Positions 34,663 through 45,200 of a DNA stretch of 64,000 bases are shown here, in pieces. Position 1 is the first letter of the stretch, and each line of letters opens with the position of its first letter. Both the position numbers and the translations under genes were made by a program. The notes beneath the pieces were generated by a model. It had not been told where the DNA came from. It saw only the letters and a program-made list of their open reading frames with translations, and searched no databases. The DNA is from JBCDIQ01 sp039024295 (lineage in GTDB: Bacteria; Bacteroidota; Bacteroidia; J057), in assembly GCA_039024295.1 (NCBI GenBank), contig JBCDIQ010000001.1:5420-69419 (forward strand). Direction: 5' to 3'.

Positions 34663-35128
34663 AATCTTGTGTGGAACTGAGCATTCGGCTAGTTGAGCTT
34701 CCTTCGAAACCGATCAAGGTTTAAATCACACATTCTGTATTGGAGAACCATTGAATGAAGCAACCTGCTTCTAAACACTCCCAGCGGGAGTGACACCTTG
34801 GTAGATACAGTCCCGCTAGGGCATAAGCTTCGGAGAAGCGATATCTTACCGGTTAACTATACAAGTTGGTGAGGACACACTCATTTTCAATTGAGATGAA
34901 ATTACAAATGTAACATTTCGTTTCTGGGCTCTTGGATAGGCAGGTTCGGGCGACTTGTGGGCAGCGTAGGATTTTGCAGTGTTTGCGCCCAAAAGGGCAC
35001 ACCACTATAAGAAGTGGTTTTTATGGAACAGTTATTCACGGATAGGTATTACTACAAAAGAGAACCTCCTAAAACCTGTACCATATTACCTCGCAGTAAT
35101 GTAACTTAGCACAAAATAACCCCTACTC
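34663..35128. repeat. Gene-free stretch with two further hairpins
   Basis: Contains CACTCCC-AGC-GGGAGTG (34776-34792) and GCTT-CGGAG-AAGC (34827-34839). I see no other recognisable element before the WD40 start at 35129. Confidence 0.5.
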
Positions 35129-37915
35129 ATGAAACACCTCCTCCTCCTGCTATCCCTCTTCCCTCTGCTGCTTCCTGCCCAGTGCGATGCCCTTATCTCC
35201 CGGGCAGAGGAGGACATCAAAAACCGGGAGTAACGAGGGGCGATCAATAAACTCCTGCTACTTCAGGAAGAATGCCCAAACGACAAGAAGCGGATCGATG
35301 GCTTAATCCAGCAAACGTTTGAGCTGATAGAGGGAGAAAAGGACAGGGCGGAGGCTGCAACCCTCGAAGCAGAACGAAAAGCGGAATACATAAAGGCGCA
35401 GACCTTGGTATCTCGACTGGAAAAACTCCCTCCCAACTATGATGAGCGCAAGCTTCGCATGTATGCTGAACAGTGGCGGCAGTTGGAGGAATTGAGAGCA
35501 GAGGTGCCCCCTGCTTTGCAGCGAGAGATTGTGCGGCCTATATATGATCAGTTAGGACCGGAAAGGAAGACGTTATCTAAGATTTCTTTTCAGCATTTAG
35601 ATACTGTGTCCATCGCGCGCTTTTCTCCCGATGGAACCATGATTCTAACCGCTTCTGAGGATAATACTGCTAGGTTATGGGATGTTAATGGAAAACTACT
35701 AACAGAATTCGATGGACATATAGATAAATTATGTGCTGTCCGCTTCTCCCCGGATGTGAAAATGGTCCTGACCAGTTCTGCTGATGCTACTGCCAAACTC
35801 TGGGATCTCGATGGAAATCTACTCGCAGATTTGAATAGACATACGAAATCAGTGACTTCTATCCATTTCTCCCCTGATGGGACGAAGATTCTTACCAGTT
35901 CTGCAGATGCTACTGCTAAACTCTGGGACCTCAATGGGAAACTCCTAGTAGATTTGGATAGACATAAATATTACATTGAATCTGCCTGTTTCTCCCCTGA
36001 TGGGACGATGATCCTGACCTGTTCTGATGACAGTACTGTCAAACTCTGGGACCTCAACGGGAAACTTCTAGTAGATTTGGATAGACATAAAGATTACATT
36101 GAATCTGCCTGTTTTTCTCCCAATGGGACGATGATCCTGACCTGTTCTGATGACAATACTGCCAAGTTATTCAACCTTAGAGGAGAACTACTGGCAGATT
36201 TGAATAGACATACAGATATCGTGTCTTCTGCCTGTTTTTCTCCAGACGGAAAACTAATCCTTACCAGTTCCTGGGACAATACCACTAAACTCTGGAACCT
36301 CAATGGACAACTTTTGGCAATTTTGGATAAACATACGGATCCAGTGGACTTCGCTACCTTCTCCCCTGATGGTAAGCTGATCCTTACCTGTTCGTGGGAT
36401 AATACTGCTAAGCTATGGGATTTAAATGGACAACTACTGGCAGATTTGGATAAACATACAGACGAAGTTTATTCCGCTAACTTCTCTTCTGATGGAAGGC
36501 TGATCATTACCTGTTCTGAAGATAACACTATCAAGCTGTGGGATTTAAACGGACAACTGCTGGCAGATTTGGATAAACATACACATGCACTGACTTCTGC
36601 CTGTTTTTCCCCCAATGGAAATATGGTTCTGACGAGCTCAGCAGATAAAACCGCCAAGCTGTGGGATCTCAAAGGACAACTTCTCCCAGCCTTCGATAAA
36701 CTTACAGACTATATACAAGCTGCCAGCTTCTCCCCCAACGGAACCATGATCCTGACCAGTTCTGTCACTAATACCACCAAGTTATGGGACCTCAATGGGC
36801 AACTGATTGCAGATTTTGATCAATATACGTCCAAAGTATCTCCTGCAAGTTTTTCCCCTAATGGAGAGATGATCCTGACACTTTCTAAGGGTTGGGCTAT
36901 CAAGCTATGGGACATCAATGGAAAGCTCCTTACAGATTTTGATCAAAATACAGCCAAAGTGTATTCCGCCAGTTTCTCCCCCGATGGGACATTGATCTTA
37001 ACTAGATGCAGTGATAGTACTGCAAAGCTATGGGATATAAGCGGCCAACTCCTGGCAGATTTGGATGAACATACACGCTCGGTAACTTCTACTAGCTTTT
37101 CTCCAGATGGAAAACTAATCCTGACCAGTTCACTAGACAGTACAGCAAAAGTCTGGGATATAGACGGGAATCTACTCGTAGATCTAGACAGGCATACATA
37201 TGCAGTAAGTGCCGCTAACTTTTCTCCCAACGGGAAACTCATACTAACAACTTCTTATAGTGGTGCCCCCAAGGTCTGGGAGCTAAATGGACAAATCCTC
37301 TTAGATTTTAATAAGCATATATTCAATAGAAATGAAGAATATGTCCATTCTGCCTACTTCCCTCCCGTTGGAAACACGATCCTGACGAGTTCTTTTAATA
37401 ATATGGTAAAGTTATGGAATCTTAAAGGGGTCTTTGGCACTTATTTAGAAAAACACACACCAAAGGTATATTCTGCTGGTATTCAAAGGGCTTATTTCAA
37501 GATCAACTTTTCATCTGATGGGAGGCTGATTCTGACCAGTTTTGCAGATAAGACTCCCAAGCTCTGGGATTTCAGTGGAAACCTACTTGCAGATTTTGAT
37601 GGACATGAAACTTATGTAGAATCTGCCACTTTCTCCCCTGATAATAAGACAATCTTAACCAGTTCCTCGGACAACACCGCCAAGTTGTGGGACCTCAACG
37701 GAAACCTTTTGGCAGATTTTGATAAACATACACTCGGGGTACATTCCGCCAGCTTCTCCCCCGATGGGGCGAGAGTATTAACTAATTCCTTGGATGGCAC
37801 TATTAAACTCTGGCCCACCCCTTGCACCGTCTACGAGTGGCTACAAAGTGACGAATGCCACATTCCACCCCTCACCGAAGAAGAGCGCATCAAGTATAAT
37901 TTGGTGGAAGAATGA
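35129..37915 (+). pseudogene. Secreted WD40-repeat protein interrupted by an early TAA
   Basis: One continuous reading frame runs from ATG 35129 to 37915, except for TAA at 35231-35233. Before it: signal peptide (LLLLLSLFPLLLPAQ) and ISRAEEDIKNRE. After it: RGAINKLLLLQEECPN, a coiled coil (DRAEAATLEAERKAEYIKAQ) and 18 WD40 repeats with FSPDG / LWDLNG. It ends YEWLQSDECHIPPLTEEE. The TAA replaces what is probably a Tyr or Gln codon in an otherwise collinear protein. Without read-through the propellers lack a signal peptide; a restart at an internal TTG (35405) would give 836 residues. It may be a recent mutation or a sequencing error. Two or more propellers would bind partners outside the cell. 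Confidence 0.8.
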
Positions 37916-37940
37916 TTTCCAGAGCTGAAGGTAGGCGAAC

Positions 37941-39683
37941 CTATACTCGCCCCCTTTTCCTCCTCCGCCACTGCGCCCGCAGCACCCCAAAGGCCACCAC
38001 CACCAGCACGGGCAGCAGCAGGTTCAGCACCCGAATCAGGGTAACATTATCGCGGACCTTGTCCCGGTCCAGGGGGCGCATGACCACCTCTTTGGAGCGG
38101 ACCTTGGTGAGGGCGTCGTCGCCGGCGAGGTAATCCACTGCGTTGAGGAGGAGGGTTTTGTTGTCGTAGGGCATGCGGCGGCGCTGGCCCCGGAACAGCT
38201 TCCCCTGGGGGAACTCGCCTTCTGCCAGCACGACCATGCGGCGGCCATCGGTAAGCTGCTTGAGGTACTCGGCCACGGCGCGCTCAGGTACAGAATCCCG
38301 CTGACGGTAGTATTCCATCGCCAGCTCAGGCAGGTCGGAGCGGGGCAGGAACTTGGCCTTGGGGGGATTGGGGGCGAGGGAATCCGTGGGAGGGGTTCTC
38401 CCGGTAAAAGCCGAAAGGAAGGTCCCTTCGATCAATACACCCACTGACTGGTCGCCTTTTCCCCGGAACACCTGCGGTGGAGGCGGGTTTTGCAGCACCT
38501 CGTTCAGGTCTATGAATTGCACCCCATCCACCGTACGGCTGTAGGCCGAACTTTTCAGGAATACCGTTTTCTTCACCTTTTCCTGGAAAAAGGTATCCAC
38601 GGAGGAGGCATAGCGAAGCAGGGCAGCGTCCACATTTCGGTTCAGCGGATGCGCCGGTAAGTCGATCAGCAGCGGATGAAACAGCCATTTTTTCGATACA
38701 AAACTGCCGCCCGAACCGCTTTCGATGAACAGTTCCGTGCTTTCGCAATTCAGGTCCTGCACCAAATTGTAATTGATCTTGAACCCATACTGGAAAAAGA
38801 GGTCATCTAGGTTTAGCTCCCGAAGAGACGTGAGGGTGGAGCGTTTTTCAAATAAATCCAGGTCCACCTGCTGTTGGTCCATGACCCACAGGATATTGCC
38901 GCCTCGCATGAGGTATTGGTCAATCTCGTATTTGTCCCGCTCCGAAAACGGCTGGGTAGGCTGAACCACCACCAGAATTCGGATGGCCGGATCGATGAAC
39001 TCGCCCGGATTGCGCTTCATGTCAAAGGTGTACACCTGATAGGCGGTCTGTAAGCCAGAAATGAATTCAGGCATTTCCTCTAGTGGGGTTTCTCCGTGTC
39101 CTTGCAGGAACGCCAAATTCACGCGCTGCTCGCGCAGCAGGTTCCGCATGGCCGACACCAATTTGTACTCCAGATCGGCTTCTGCCTTTTGGAAATTGAT
39201 CTCTCCGTTGGGAAAAGCAGCCCCTTTGAGTAGGTCCACAAACTGCTCTTCGTCCCGGTATTTCATCGAAACCACCGGAAACATGAACTTCTGTTCGGTT
39301 TCGGTAGCTGATTTCCGCACCGTGATGGGAATGGGCAAAAAGCCGCGTTTGCCCAGATCTTCCCGTAGCTCTGGGTTTTTGCTGGGGTCGATGAATTCAA
39401 AATTCAACTCCCCAGTCGCGTACTGCTTGAATTCCAGTAAGGTCGTTCGTAGTACATCCTGGTACTGGCGAATGTTGGGCGGAAATTCTCCTTCCAGGTA
39501 TACGCGCACATACAGGGGCACTTCAAGCGAACGCGCCGTTTCGAGGCTTACTTCCGAAAGGGAATAGCGCTTTTCAGCCGTGAGGTCCGCCCGAAAAAAA
39601 TAGCCCGAAGCCACCAAATTTAAAAAGATGATGATGGCAATGACCAGGCCCCATTGGGAGAGTTGTATGAGCGTTTTGTTCAT
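37941..39683 (-). CDS. gldG: Gliding motility ABC transporter accessory protein GldG
   Basis: 580 residues. An N-terminal membrane segment (WGLVIAIIIFLNLVASGYFF), a periplasmic ABC-type-uncharacterised domain (VRVYLEGEFPPNIRQYQDVLR, LAFLQGHGETPLEEMP, ILWVMDQQQVDLDLF) and a C-terminal membrane segment (LNLLLPVLVVVAFGVL). GldA, GldF and GldG form an ABC transporter required for gliding in Flavobacterium johnsoniae. It overlaps gldF by 4 bases (ATGA). gldA is not here. Convergent with the WD40 gene. Confidence 0.92.
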   Translation of the reverse strand: MNKTLIQLSQWGLVIAIIIFLNLVASGYFFRADLTAEKRYSLSEVSLETARSLEVPLYVRVYLEGEFPPNIRQYQDVLRTTLLEFKQYATGELNFEFIDPSKNPELREDLGKRGFLPIPITVRKSATETEQKFMFPVVSMKYRDEEQFVDLLKGAAFPNGEINFQKAEADLEYKLVSAMRNLLREQRVNLAFLQGHGETPLEEMPEFISGLQTAYQVYTFDMKRNPGEFIDPAIRILVVVQPTQPFSERDKYEIDQYLMRGGNILWVMDQQQVDLDLFEKRSTLTSLRELNLDDLFFQYGFKINYNLVQDLNCESTELFIESGSGGSFVSKKWLFHPLLIDLPAHPLNRNVDAALLRYASSVDTFFQEKVKKTVFLKSSAYSRTVDGVQFIDLNEVLQNPPPPQVFRGKGDQSVGVLIEGTFLSAFTGRTPPTDSLAPNPPKAKFLPRSDLPELAMEYYRQRDSVPERAVAEYLKQLTDGRRMVVLAEGEFPQGKLFRGQRRRMPYDNKTLLLNAVDYLAGDDALTKVRSKEVVMRPLDRDKVRDNVTLIRVLNLLLPVLVVVAFGVLRAQWRRRKRGRV

Positions 39684-40414
39684 GCGCGCTTAAATTCCAG
39701 GCTCATTTTGGTGCCGATCAAGGCAATGGCAATCAAACTAAAGAAGTACAACAAATCACGGGAATCCAGCACCCCGCGGCTGATGCTGCGGTAATGTTCC
39801 ATGATGCCCATCTTGAGGAAAAAGGCATTGATGCCGTCCAAGGATTTGATTCCTGCCAGAAATTCAAATGCCAGGAACATGAAGAAGCACAGGAACACCC
39901 CCAGCACAAATGCCACAATCTGGTTCGAAGTCAACGAAGACGTAAATACGCCAATGGCCGCAAAGATGCTCCCCAGGGCAAATAGCCCCAAATATGCTCC
40001 GATGGTTGCGCCCATGTCCAGGTTGCCCACGGGTTTGCCCAGTTGGTAAATTGTCACCACAAAAATCACGGTAGGAATCAGGGCAATCAGCACCAAAAAG
40101 ACCGCTGCCAGGTATTTTCCCAGGATGATGTGCCAGTCGGTTAGCGGCTTGGTGAGGAGAAATTCCATGGTGCCGCCCTTGGTTTCCTCTGCAAATGACC
40201 GCATGGTAATGGCGGGACCCAAAAACAGGAAAAAATAGGGACCGAAGTCAAACAGGGGATCCAGGCTGGCGATGCCCATCTCCAGGAGGTTGTACTCAAA
40301 CAACCATACGAATAGCCCCACTCCCACCAGAAAGACCACCATCACGAGGTAAGCGATCAGGGAATTGAGGAACGCAGCAACTTCTTTTCGAAAAATGGTA
40401 AGGACAGCCTTCAT
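39680..40414 (-). CDS. gldF: Gliding motility ABC transporter permease GldF
   Basis: 244 residues from ATG 40414; the frame opens at TTG 40420. Six hydrophobic segments of an ABC-2 permease, with the family sequence FAEETKGGTMEFLLTKPLTDWHIILGKYLAAV and the start FRKEVAAFLNSLIAYLV. Partner of GldG, with which it overlaps; the ATPase GldA must be encoded elsewhere. Divergent from the DUF3667 pair by 63 bases. Confidence 0.93.
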   Translation of the reverse strand: MKAVLTIFRKEVAAFLNSLIAYLVMVVFLVGVGLFVWLFEYNLLEMGIASLDPLFDFGPYFFLFLGPAITMRSFAEETKGGTMEFLLTKPLTDWHIILGKYLAAVFLVLIALIPTVIFVVTIYQLGKPVGNLDMGATIGAYLGLFALGSIFAAIGVFTSSLTSNQIVAFVLGVFLCFFMFLAFEFLAGIKSLDGINAFFLKMGIMEHYRSISRGVLDSRDLLYFFSLIAIALIGTKMSLEFKRA

Positions 40415-40443
40415 CTGCAATGGAATACGTCCACAAGTTACGC

Positions 40444-40451
40444 TATATTTG
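40444..40451 (+). promoter_or_regulatory. Probable -7 element (TATATTTG) of the DUF3667 pair
   Basis: TATATTTG, with TGG (40421-40423) 20 bases upstream as a weak -33. It lies 26 bases before the ATG at 40478. Confidence 0.45.
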
Positions 40452-40477
40452 AAATCAGCAAAAATGTGACCAACGAT

Positions 40478-41287
40478 ATGAATGCAGATGTTAATGATAG
40501 CTCAAAAATGACCGAAATGGAACGAGCGAATGCGCCGGGGGTGTTCGAACGGGAGTACCGATTTGGTCAGACGGAGGAGACGCGCGCAGGCCGGGTGTCA
40601 TTCAATGGGTTAGTGGGAGAATTGGTTGGAACCTTTCGGCACCATTTCCAAGTATTTTGGGCCACGACTTTTGCCTTATTCGCCTCACCCGGAAAAGTAC
40701 TGAACACCTACCTCAATGGATATCGCGGCCAATATTACAACCCGGTTAACTACTTTTTCCTCATTGCTTCGGTCACCACTTTTATCAACCTGTTGGTCAT
40801 AGATACCGATGGGTTTAACCGAGGGGTAAAAGACGGCTCCAAAAACGATGAGTTTGCTCAGTTCATGGGCAAGCTGCTAGAGGGCTATTTTGAATACATG
40901 AACATTAGCATGTTTACCCTCGTGTTTTTTCTGGCTTATTTCTCGTATCGTGCCTTCAAATCAAAGGGCATCCTTCTAGGTGAACATTTGATTGTCATGC
41001 TGTATGTTCAAGGTGCGGTGGGGCTAGTCAGTCTTCCCTTCTACGGATTCGTGGCACTTGATCAAACCAGGTGGATGTTTACGTTCTTTTCATACTCCAC
41101 GCTGGTTTGGGTTCTCTACCTCATTTGGGTTTATCGTGATCTTTTTAAGATCAGTTGGGGGAAAGCAGTTTGGAAGTCCGTTGTGGTCAATTTACTAGCC
41201 TTATTCGTGTTCTATTTCATCATTTTGTTGCTAGCACTTATCATTATCACCATATATTTGATTTGGTCTAAAAAAATGACTCCATGA
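40478..41287 (+). CDS. DUF3667 membrane protein, first of pair
   Basis: 269 residues from ATG 40478; a GTG at 40466 is also possible. A soluble N-terminus (about 70 residues) precedes the family pattern FASPGKVLNTYLNGYRGQYYNPVNYFFLIASV, and four or five membrane segments follow. DUF3667 is common in Bacteroidota; no function is known. It overlaps the following paralogue by 4 bases, so the two are translated together. Confidence 0.85.
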   Translation: MNADVNDSSKMTEMERANAPGVFEREYRFGQTEETRAGRVSFNGLVGELVGTFRHHFQVFWATTFALFASPGKVLNTYLNGYRGQYYNPVNYFFLIASVTTFINLLVIDTDGFNRGVKDGSKNDEFAQFMGKLLEGYFEYMNISMFTLVFFLAYFSYRAFKSKGILLGEHLIVMLYVQGAVGLVSLPFYGFVALDQTRWMFTFFSYSTLVWVLYLIWVYRDLFKISWGKAVWKSVVVNLLALFVFYFIILLLALIIITIYLIWSKKMTP

Positions 41288-42057
41288 AAGACACGCCAAC
41301 TTCCGAACGCACCCAAAGCAGTAGGCTGTTTGAAAAGAGCCATGAATATGGAGCAGGGGATCAGCAGCCTGCGGGTCGCCTGAAGTTTGACCAGCTTCAA
41401 CAAGAGCTGAAAGCATACCTCCGGCAGGAGTCCAAACTGTTTTTCAAAACCTTCTGGCACATGATCATTCGCCCGGCAGAGGTGGTGAATTACTTTTTGG
41501 ATGGGCACAGGGGTAAGTACTACAACCCGATCAATTTCTTTTTCCTGATCGCTTCGGTGTATGCATTTTCGTCTGCATTTCTGCTCAAATATCAGCCTAC
41601 GACCAAAACATTAGAGAGCATTCCCGACAAGGAGATTGGCATGTTTCTTTCTGAGGCAGTGAAACTATCTGTTGAATATGGAAATATCATTTCGTTTATC
41701 TCGGTCTTGGCCTTTGCCCTGGTGCATTTCGTTTTCTTTAGAAAAAAGGAAGGATACTATTATGCAGAATACTTGGTTTTGATGATGTGCACCTACAGCG
41801 TTGGGCTGGTAGCGAATATGATTTCTGGGGTGGCCCTGATAAACGTTGACCCAACTTTTCAAATGGCGTATGTAGCCATCTTCCTCCCCATCTATTTCGG
41901 ATACTTTGGCTGGGCTTTTCGCAGCTTTTTTGGACTGAGTTGGCACAAAGCATTCTTTAGAACCACCTTGGTACTGGTCTTGGGACAACTCATCTACATC
42001 TCAGTCATAGGACTGGTAGGGGCAGCAGTAGGTTACGTCTACTTTCAGTACCAATGA
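41284..42057 (+). CDS. DUF3667 membrane protein, second of pair
   Basis: 257 residues, the same plan as its upstream neighbour: basic/acidic N-terminus, then RPAEVVNYFLDGHRGKYYNPINFFFLIASVYAF and four to five membrane segments. It shares about a third of its core with the first protein (by eye), so the pair arose by duplication and may form a hetero-oligomer (inference). Confidence 0.85.
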   Translation: MKDTPTSERTQSSRLFEKSHEYGAGDQQPAGRLKFDQLQQELKAYLRQESKLFFKTFWHMIIRPAEVVNYFLDGHRGKYYNPINFFFLIASVYAFSSAFLLKYQPTTKTLESIPDKEIGMFLSEAVKLSVEYGNIISFISVLAFALVHFVFFRKKEGYYYAEYLVLMMCTYSVGLVANMISGVALINVDPTFQMAYVAIFLPIYFGYFGWAFRSFFGLSWHKAFFRTTLVLVLGQLIYISVIGLVGAAVGYVYFQYQ

Positions 42058-42080
42058 TCAGAACCGACCAAAAACAGTCA

Positions 42081-42106
42081 AGCCCAAGAACCGAAGTTCC
42101 TGGGCT
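42081..42106 (+). terminator. Hairpin after the DUF3667 pair, possible terminator
   Basis: AGCCCAAGAA and TTCCTGGGCT pair at 9 of 10 positions around CCGAAG, 24 bases after the stop. There is no T run, so termination is uncertain. Confidence 0.35.
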
Positions 42107-42215
42107 TCGAACTGCCTCTTACATGAAAACTTAAACTGATGGTGGCTTCAGGGCTGTTTTTATTTCATTAGTCGCCCCCTCCAGAAAAATCTCGCTGTGA
42201 ATTCTGAATTTTTTT

Positions 42216-42236
42216 GATTTTTTTCTCAAAAAAATC
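42216..42236 (+). promoter_or_regulatory. AT-only hairpin just before the CHAT gene
   Basis: GATTTTTTT-CTC-AAAAAAATC, a 9-pair inverted repeat ending 11 bases before the ATG. In mRNA it would sit in the ribosome-binding region. Confidence 0.35.
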
Positions 42237-42247
42237 TTTGGCACCGC

Positions 42248-45200
42248 ATGCAATACTGGGTAATAGCAGTTTTTTTCTCATTCGTTCTTTCCAGCAAATT
42301 CTCTCAGGCTCAGAATCTGAGAGAGCTTCCCGCCCTGACAAATGCCCAAAATGCCCCAGAATTTGGGGAACAAGCCCAGCAAATGGCCATCGAGGCCTTT
42401 CGTTCCAGGCTACCAGTTGATGCACATGCTTACTTACAAAGTGGCATCGACCAATTGACGCAGTTCCAGCAGGAAGCCCTTCCGATTTACGCAGAACTCC
42501 ACCACACCCAGGGCAGCATTTTCTTTTTCCAGCAAGATTTCCCAGAAGCCCTTCGGTTTTATCGAATGTATAAGCGGCTGCTCGGGACTCACCATCCTGA
42601 AGCACGAGAATCTCACCTGAAAAGCTTTAAAAACCTGGCACTTTGTCACCGGAAAATGGGGGTGGCAGATTCAGCTACCTTTTATGCTGACCAAATCCTT
42701 ACGAAGGCAGACCGCAACCAGGACAGCACGCTGTGTTACCAAGCCTATTGGCTGAAGGCAGAACTCGCGTACGCAACCCAGGCATTTGAAATTTCCCTTA
42801 AAACAGGGGAAAATGCCAGGAAGTATCTTTCACGAGGTGCCAAACAGCTACCTGAAACCTATCGACTTACGGGAAATTGCCTCAAACATTTGGGGCGACT
42901 TACGGAAGCCCTACGTCACAAAGAACTGGCCCTGAAGGGATTTGAGCAAACCCAGGCTTCAATCGTCAAGCAGACCATTGCTCGTTTTGATTTAGGAGAG
43001 ATACACCAATACCGGAATCAATTTGACCTGGCGGTGCCCTATTACCTGCAGAGCCTGGAAACCTTTGAAGCACTGTACCGCCGCAAGCCTCAGGCGAAAA
43101 TAGCGGAGTACCTGGCAACTGTTACCCGCAACCTTGGGCGGCTGTACGAGGTCGAAGGGGATTATGAGGTGGCGGGCAATTATTATTTGCGAGCATTAGA
43201 GATCCTCGAACAGCACGACGGATTGGAAGCGATAGACCTCGCCACCATCTATCGATTGCTCGCCCGCAACCGACTCAACCTGGGCAGACTGGATGCTGCC
43301 CTGCTGTTGGCGCGCCAATCTCTCCAATGGTATGACCTCATAGAGTCTAAGGTTTCTCTTGGAGCAGGTACTGCTTATTTGCTAATCGGTAAAATATACC
43401 TGGAGCAGCAGGCATTTTCCTCCGCTCAGCAGGTCCTGGATTCAGCATGGAGCATTTTTGAGCAATTGAGGCCAGATTGCCATGCCGACCTTGTTCAAGT
43501 GCTGTTGGCAAAAGGAGAGCTTGCCCTTGCACAAACACAATTTGAGACAGCTCAAAGCTGGGGCAACCAATCCATCAATTGCCTGGGGAATCCAGAAAAG
43601 GTAGATATCGCATCTATTTCCCAGCCCCAAGTGCTCTGGGAAGCCTTGCGACTTTCAGCGACCATTTGGGCAACACAAGCTGATTACCCGGATACTTCGG
43701 ATCCTCAGGCTGCTCAGGAGCAAGCATTGATTCGGCTCAAACAGGTGATCAACCTTGAAAATCAACTGCGGCAGGCAGCAGAAGGGGCAAGAACCCGTCA
43801 ATGGCTGGGCAAAAAAGCCTCCCCTGTCTTTGAGGCTGCCATCTCCACTGCACTGGACCTATATGCTGTGACTCAAAATCCAGCTTTTCTGGAGGATGCC
43901 TTTGTACTGTCCGAGCAGAGCCGTGCCGCCCGCCTGCAGGAGCGGTTGCAAGATCATTCCGCCCGAAAATTTGCCGGGATTCCCGAGCAGCTATTGCTAG
44001 AGGAACAACAGGTCCGGGAGCAAATTGCCTATTATCAAAAGCGGATCAGGGAGGGAGAGCTGACCTATGCTTCGAGCATGAATGCGCTCAGGGACGGCCT
44101 GCTTGTGGCCCAGCAAAAGGGAAGAGACCTGCTGCAACAGCTTGAACGACAATACCCTGCCTATTTCCAGCTAAAATACCAACAACCAGATTTGAGCATC
44201 GCCTCGATCCAGGAACAACTATCGGAAAATACCCGGTTGGTTGAGTTTTTTCAGGGAGAACAAGCGCTATTTACCTTTGTGATCACCCGAGATTCAGCTT
44301 GGACATTGGTTTCTGACATCCCAGATTCGTTTACTCATCAGGTATTTGGGTTACAGCAGGCCATTGTCAACAAAGACCCGGTGGCCCAGCCCCTTGAAGC
44401 ATGGAACGCTCTGGTAACGCCTGCGCACCATTTGTACCAACTGCTGATGGCCCCTGTCCTAAAAGATGCCCTTCCGGGGGAGCATCTGTTGATTATTCCT
44501 TCCGGGGTCCTGGCCTATCTACCATTTGAGGTACTGTTGCAAAGTGCTGCCGATCCTGATGTTGGGAGTTATGGCAAACTGGACTACCTCATCAAATCCC
44601 ATCCCATTCAATACGGGTATTCGGCGACGCATTTGTTGAATTACCAGACAGAACGTGTACCTCCCAACAGCTATTTGGGCATTGCCCCCAATTTCTCGGC
44701 TGATACCACTTACACCAACCTGAAGTTTGCCCAAAAAGAGATTGACGCAGCTGCCGACATGATGAACGGAAAGACCCTCACCGATGTTGCGGCCACAGAA
44801 AAGGCTTTTTTATCTGTTGCCAACAACTTCCAGGTGCTGCACCTCGCCACCCATGGATTGGTGGACGAATCTGAACCCCTGGACAGCAGAATTGTCTTTC
44901 AGCAAGCAGCAGATTCAGATGGCTTGTTGCATGTGTATGAATTGTACAACCTTCGCCTTCAAGCCCAACTGGTCATGCTGAGTGCTTGTAATACAGGCAT
45001 TGGCAAATACGAGGAAGGGGAAGGGGTTGTCAGCCTTTCAAGGGCATTCGCCTACGCAGGCTGTCCCTCCATTTTGATGACCCTCTGGTCGGTAAATGAT
45101 CGCTCTTCAGCCCAAATTGTCGACACCTATGTTCAGGAGCTTGCCAATCAGGTTCCCAAGGACCAGGCGTTACAACACGCAAAAATTGAGTACCTGAAGG

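Noticed and set aside
34123..35128. tRNA or structured RNA gene in the gene-free stretch
   Set aside because: No cloverleaf with T-loop GTTC and acceptor stem could be found; the stems are isolated short hairpins.
35590..37827. Several reverse-strand ORFs with repeated sequence
   Set aside because: Antisense shadows of the WD40 repeats; they repeat only because the sense gene does.
39061..39567. 168-codon plus-strand ORF
   Set aside because: Antisense to gldG, Ser/Arg-rich composition typical of shadows.
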